Below, piece by piece: positions 5,437-7,972 of a stretch of 7,972 bases of DNA. The notes below the pieces were generated by a model, which did not search any database, had not been told where the DNA came from, and saw only the letters and a list, made by a program, of their open reading frames with translations. Source of the stretch: Miltoncostaeales bacterium (GTDB lineage: Bacteria; Actinomycetota; Thermoleophilia; Miltoncostaeales; Miltoncostaeaceae); the NCBI GenBank assembly GCA_030829765.1, contig JAUROO010000069.1, positions 1 to 7,972 on the forward strand, given 5' to 3'. The translations under genes and the position numbers were made by a program. Position 1 is the first letter of the stretch. Every line of letters starts with the position of its first letter.

Positions 5437-7972
5437 CGACCCCTGCACCGCGCGCATTCGCGACCGCCATACGCGATGGGGAGTGGCCACTGGCGGCCGT
5501 GATGGCGGAGTCGCTGGCGCAGCATCACCCCGGATCGCACCTGCACGTGCTGGCGCTGGACGGGGCCGGAGACGCGCCGCCCGCACCGGGCATCACAGTG
5601 CACCACCCGGCCGCCGCGGGGCTGCCGGAGCACATCGTGACCCTGCTCCGCCTCACGGCGAGCCCGGCCGACATGCGCATGGCGGTGGCGCCCGCGCTGA
5701 TGGCCCACCTGCTGGGCACCGACGCACCGGATGGGGTGACCTACCTGGCACCCGACACCATGGTGCTGGGGCCGCTGCCGGATTCTGATGTGCCGGGAGT
5801 GGGGATGCTTCCGCGGTTCACGCGGATTCCGGAGGACGACGGCCGCACGCCCACGCCGGACGACCTGCTGGCCATGAGCGTGTTCGACGACGGATTCCTG
5901 ATGGCCGGCCCGGGCGCCCGCGAGGGGCTCGCGGCCGTGGCATCGGGACTGGACACGGCCGCGTTGGCGGTGGCCGGCATGCCGGCGCGCACGTGGGACC
6001 TGATCGCCGCCGCCGCGCCCACCACGGCGATCGACGACCCCGCCCTGGGGGTGGCCTACTGGAACGCCGACCAGCGGACCGGCGCCATCACCACCATCCG
6101 GCTGCCGGGCCTGGACGCCGCGGAGCCGTACCTGCTGAGCACCGACCAGGGACCGCACCCACGGGTGCTGCTGAGCGAGCGGCCCGACCTGGCACAGATC
6201 GTGGATCAGCGCATCGCGCAGTTGGCGGCGCACGGCATGGCGGGCGACGCCGCGCCGCCGCGCCTGGGAACCCTGGTGATCGACGATGCCGTGCGCGCCG
6301 CGTGCCGCATGGCATTGCACGACGACCCCGGCGCGGCGGATGCGCTGGTGGAACTGGCGCGCGATGACACGGGCGAGTCACTCGCAACGTGGCTGGCCGG
6401 GACCACCCCCGGGTCGCGCGACCCCCGGGTGTCGCGGTACCTGCTGGGGGTGTGGGCCGACGATGACCACGCCAATGCGGCGTTCCCCTACCCCACCGAC
6501 CTCAACGCCGAGCGGTTCATCGACTGGGTGCGCGAGGGCCACCGGGCGCTGGGCGTGCCCGCACGGTTCCTGCCCGCGGCCGACACCCCGCGCGCGCGCG
6601 ACGACATCCGCACGACCGGAGGAGCGGCACCCATGGAGCAGGGCGTCAACCTGATCGGCTTCCTCAGGGCCGGATTCGGCCAGGGCGAGGCCGCCCGCCT
6701 CATGCACGAGGCCATGGTGGATGGCGAAATCCCCCACGCCGCCATCTCGCTCACTCACGAGGGCCTGGACGACCAGGTGGAGTCGAGCGCCGCGGATGAC
6801 GCGCTGGTGTACGACATCAACCTGAGCTGCGTGAACGTGGACGCCCTGGAGGTGCTGTCGCGCCGCATGGGGATCGACCTGATGGAGGAGCGCTACTCCA
6901 TCGGCACCATCTGGTGGGAGAGCAACCTGCTGCCCTCGTACCTGGTGGGGCAGATGAACAGCTACCTGGACGAGGTGTGGGTGGGCAGCACCTATATCGC
7001 CGATGCCCTGGCGGCCTACACCGACAAGCCCATCCGGGTGTTCCCGCTGCCGGTGCGCATCCCCGAGCCCGCCGCGCCGCCGGATCGGGCCACGGCCGGG
7101 CTGCCCGAGGGCTACCTGTTCATGTTCTCGTTCGACTTCAACAGCACCGTGGAGCGCAAGAACCCCGACGGCGTGATCGAGGCCTTCCGGCGGGCGTTCC
7201 CCAAGCCATCGGGTCCGCAGTTGGTGATCAAGACCATCAACGGCCACCGGCACCTTCCTGAACTGGAGCGCCTGCGAGCCATCACGGCCGATCGCGATGA
7301 CATCACGATCTTCGACGGCTTCCTGCCCACCGAGCAGCGCGATGCCTGGGCCCGGGCGGCCGACTGCTACGTGTCGCTGCACCGCAGCGAGGGGTTCGGC
7401 CTGACCATGGCCGAGGCCATGGCCATGGGGAAGCCGGTGATCGCCACCGCGTACTCGGCCAACCTGGACTTCATGGACGACGACGTGGCGTTCCTGGTTC
7501 CGGTGACCGAATGGCGCCTGGAGGCCCAGGCGGGGCCGTACCCGGTGGGGTCGCTGTGGGCCGACCCCGACCTGGACGTTGCCGCGGCCTTCATGCGGCA
7601 GGCGGCAGACGACCCCGGCGCGGCTGCAGCCATGGGTGTGCGCGCACGGCAGCACCTGGCGGAGACCCGCACGCCGGGACGGCTCGCGGCCTTCATCGCC
7701 GGCCGCCTGGCCGAGATCCGCGCCGAGGACCTGACCATGCGCCCGCGCCCCAACTCGCGGCTGACGCTGAAGCTGAACGACGCCCTGGCGTACGACCGGC
7801 AGCGCCACGATGCCCAGCACGGTGCGGTGAACCGGGTCATCCGGAAGGCCATGCGGCCATATACGGCCGGCGCGGACGAACTGGACCGCCGCATCCTCAG
7901 CGCCATGGTGGAGATGGGTGGGCGGCTGGACGAGATCGCGCAGGGCGTAAAGGCGGTACAGCAGGACCTGGA
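5433..7972 (+). CDS. Large two-domain glycosyltransferase (GT-A-like plus GT4) with helical tail, 3'-partial
   Basis: One frame stays open for 846 codons and runs off the right edge. Residues 1 to about 395 resemble the GT-A-like domain of actinobacterial surface-glycan transferases: MAESLAQHHPGS (25-36) followed by a VLALDG strand, then GVTYLAPDTMVLGPL (101-115), GVAYWN, and AFPYPTDLNAERFIDWV from 350. Where relatives as I remember them have YLDPD, this protein has YLAPD (A106, D108), so the first Asp of the DxD-like motif is missing. Residues 402 to about 755 are a complete GT4 domain: GVNLIGFLRAGFGQGEAARL, LVIKTING, SLHRSEGFG with E-x7-E at E653/E661, then GKPVIATAYSANLDFM. The tail (about 770-846) is charged and helical (DELDRRIL, GGRLDEIAQGV) and may lead to a coiled coil or another domain. 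The start at 5433 is supported only by GGAG 11 bases upstream. Fusion GTs of this kind may add two sugars in succession. Confidence 0.88.
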   Translation, partial: MTTPAPRAFATAIRDGEWPLAAVMAESLAQHHPGSHLHVLALDGAGDAPPAPGITVHHPAAAGLPEHIVTLLRLTASPADMRMAVAPALMAHLLGTDAPDGVTYLAPDTMVLGPLPDSDVPGVGMLPRFTRIPEDDGRTPTPDDLLAMSVFDDGFLMAGPGAREGLAAVASGLDTAALAVAGMPARTWDLIAAAAPTTAIDDPALGVAYWNADQRTGAITTIRLPGLDAAEPYLLSTDQGPHPRVLLSERPDLAQIVDQRIAQLAAHGMAGDAAPPRLGTLVIDDAVRAACRMALHDDPGAADALVELARDDTGESLATWLAGTTPGSRDPRVSRYLLGVWADDDHANAAFPYPTDLNAERFIDWVREGHRALGVPARFLPAADTPRARDDIRTTGGAAPMEQGVNLIGFLRAGFGQGEAARLMHEAMVDGEIPHAAISLTHEGLDDQVESSAADDALVYDINLSCVNVDALEVLSRRMGIDLMEERYSIGTIWWESNLLPSYLVGQMNSYLDEVWVGSTYIADALAAYTDKPIRVFPLPVRIPEPAAPPDRATAGLPEGYLFMFSFDFNSTVERKNPDGVIEAFRRAFPKPSGPQLVIKTINGHRHLPELERLRAITADRDDITIFDGFLPTEQRDAWARAADCYVSLHRSEGFGLTMAEAMAMGKPVIATAYSANLDFMDDDVAFLVPVTEWRLEAQAGPYPVGSLWADPDLDVAAAFMRQAADDPGAAAAMGVRARQHLAETRTPGRLAAFIAGRLAEIRAEDLTMRPRPNSRLTLKLNDALAYDRQRHDAQHGAVNRVIRKAMRPYTAGADELDRRILSAMVEMGGRLDEIAQGVKAVQQDL
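6618..6624 (+). promoter_or_regulatory. Strong internal Shine-Dalgarno at the boundary between the two GT domains
   Basis: GGAGGAG lies 8 bases before an in-frame ATG (6633, residue 401) in the large gene. That ATG is followed at once by the first strand of the GT4 domain (EQGVNLIGFL). Position, strength and spacing fit a real initiation site, giving a stand-alone GT4 protein besides the full-length one, or a relic of two once-separate genes. The same bases encode Gly-Gly-Ala in a linker, so chance is possible. Confidence 0.4.

Noticed and set aside
6378..7820. 480-codon minus-strand frame inside the large glycosyltransferase gene
   Set aside because: The plus-strand frame carries clear GT4 motifs throughout; the antisense translation is low-complexity and His/Gly/Arg-rich.
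1..7972. Mobile element, CRISPR array, tRNA or rRNA
   Set aside because: No direct or inverted terminal repeats, transposase motifs, regular spacers or RNA-gene signatures were seen. Almost all bases belong to polysaccharide genes.

Overview
The window is very GC-rich with strong G/C bias at third codon positions. GTG starts, GTGA stop/start overlaps and TANNNT-like -10 boxes close to start codons fit an actinobacterial or similar high-GC lineage, but no marker gene here fixes the taxon. The whole window is one block of a cell-surface polysaccharide locus. I saw no RNA gene, CRISPR array, insertion sequence or convincing terminator.

Layout: (1) 1-828 (+) is the 3' part of a Wzt-type ATP-binding subunit of a polysaccharide ABC exporter. 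An in-frame TAG at 604-606 cuts its C-terminal substrate-recognition domain, and the rest of that domain continues in the same frame to 828. (2) 825-1763 (+), overlapping by GTGA, is a GDP-L-fucose-synthase-like epimerase/reductase with two altered catalytic positions. (3) 3694-1764 (-) is a two-gene operon: Rmd-like reductase, then GDP-mannose 4,6-dehydratase (Gmd). Its end abuts the epimerase gene with no gap. (4) From a 92-bp divergent intergenic region, a rightward run begins: a small coiled-coil protein (3787-4194), a GT4 glycosyltransferase overlapping it by GTGA (4191-5381), and, after 51 bp, a very large reading frame from 5433 that stays open to the right edge. This last frame encodes a GT-A-like domain fused to a GT4 domain and a helical tail.

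How the genes fit together: Gmd converts GDP-D-mannose to GDP-4-keto-6-deoxy-D-mannose. Rmd reduces this to GDP-D-rhamnose, whereas a fucose synthase would epimerise and reduce it to GDP-L-fucose. The glycosyltransferases would use such donors to build a 6-deoxyhexose-containing glycan for export by the Wzm/Wzt-type transporter. The gene set (rmd, gmd, wzt, several GTs) recalls D-rhamnan-type loci such as the Pseudomonas A-band cluster. The most notable points are the amber codon in wzt, the altered active site of the fucose-synthase-like protein, the missing first Asp of the DxD-like motif in the large protein, and a strong Shine-Dalgarno plus ATG exactly at the junction of its two GT domains.
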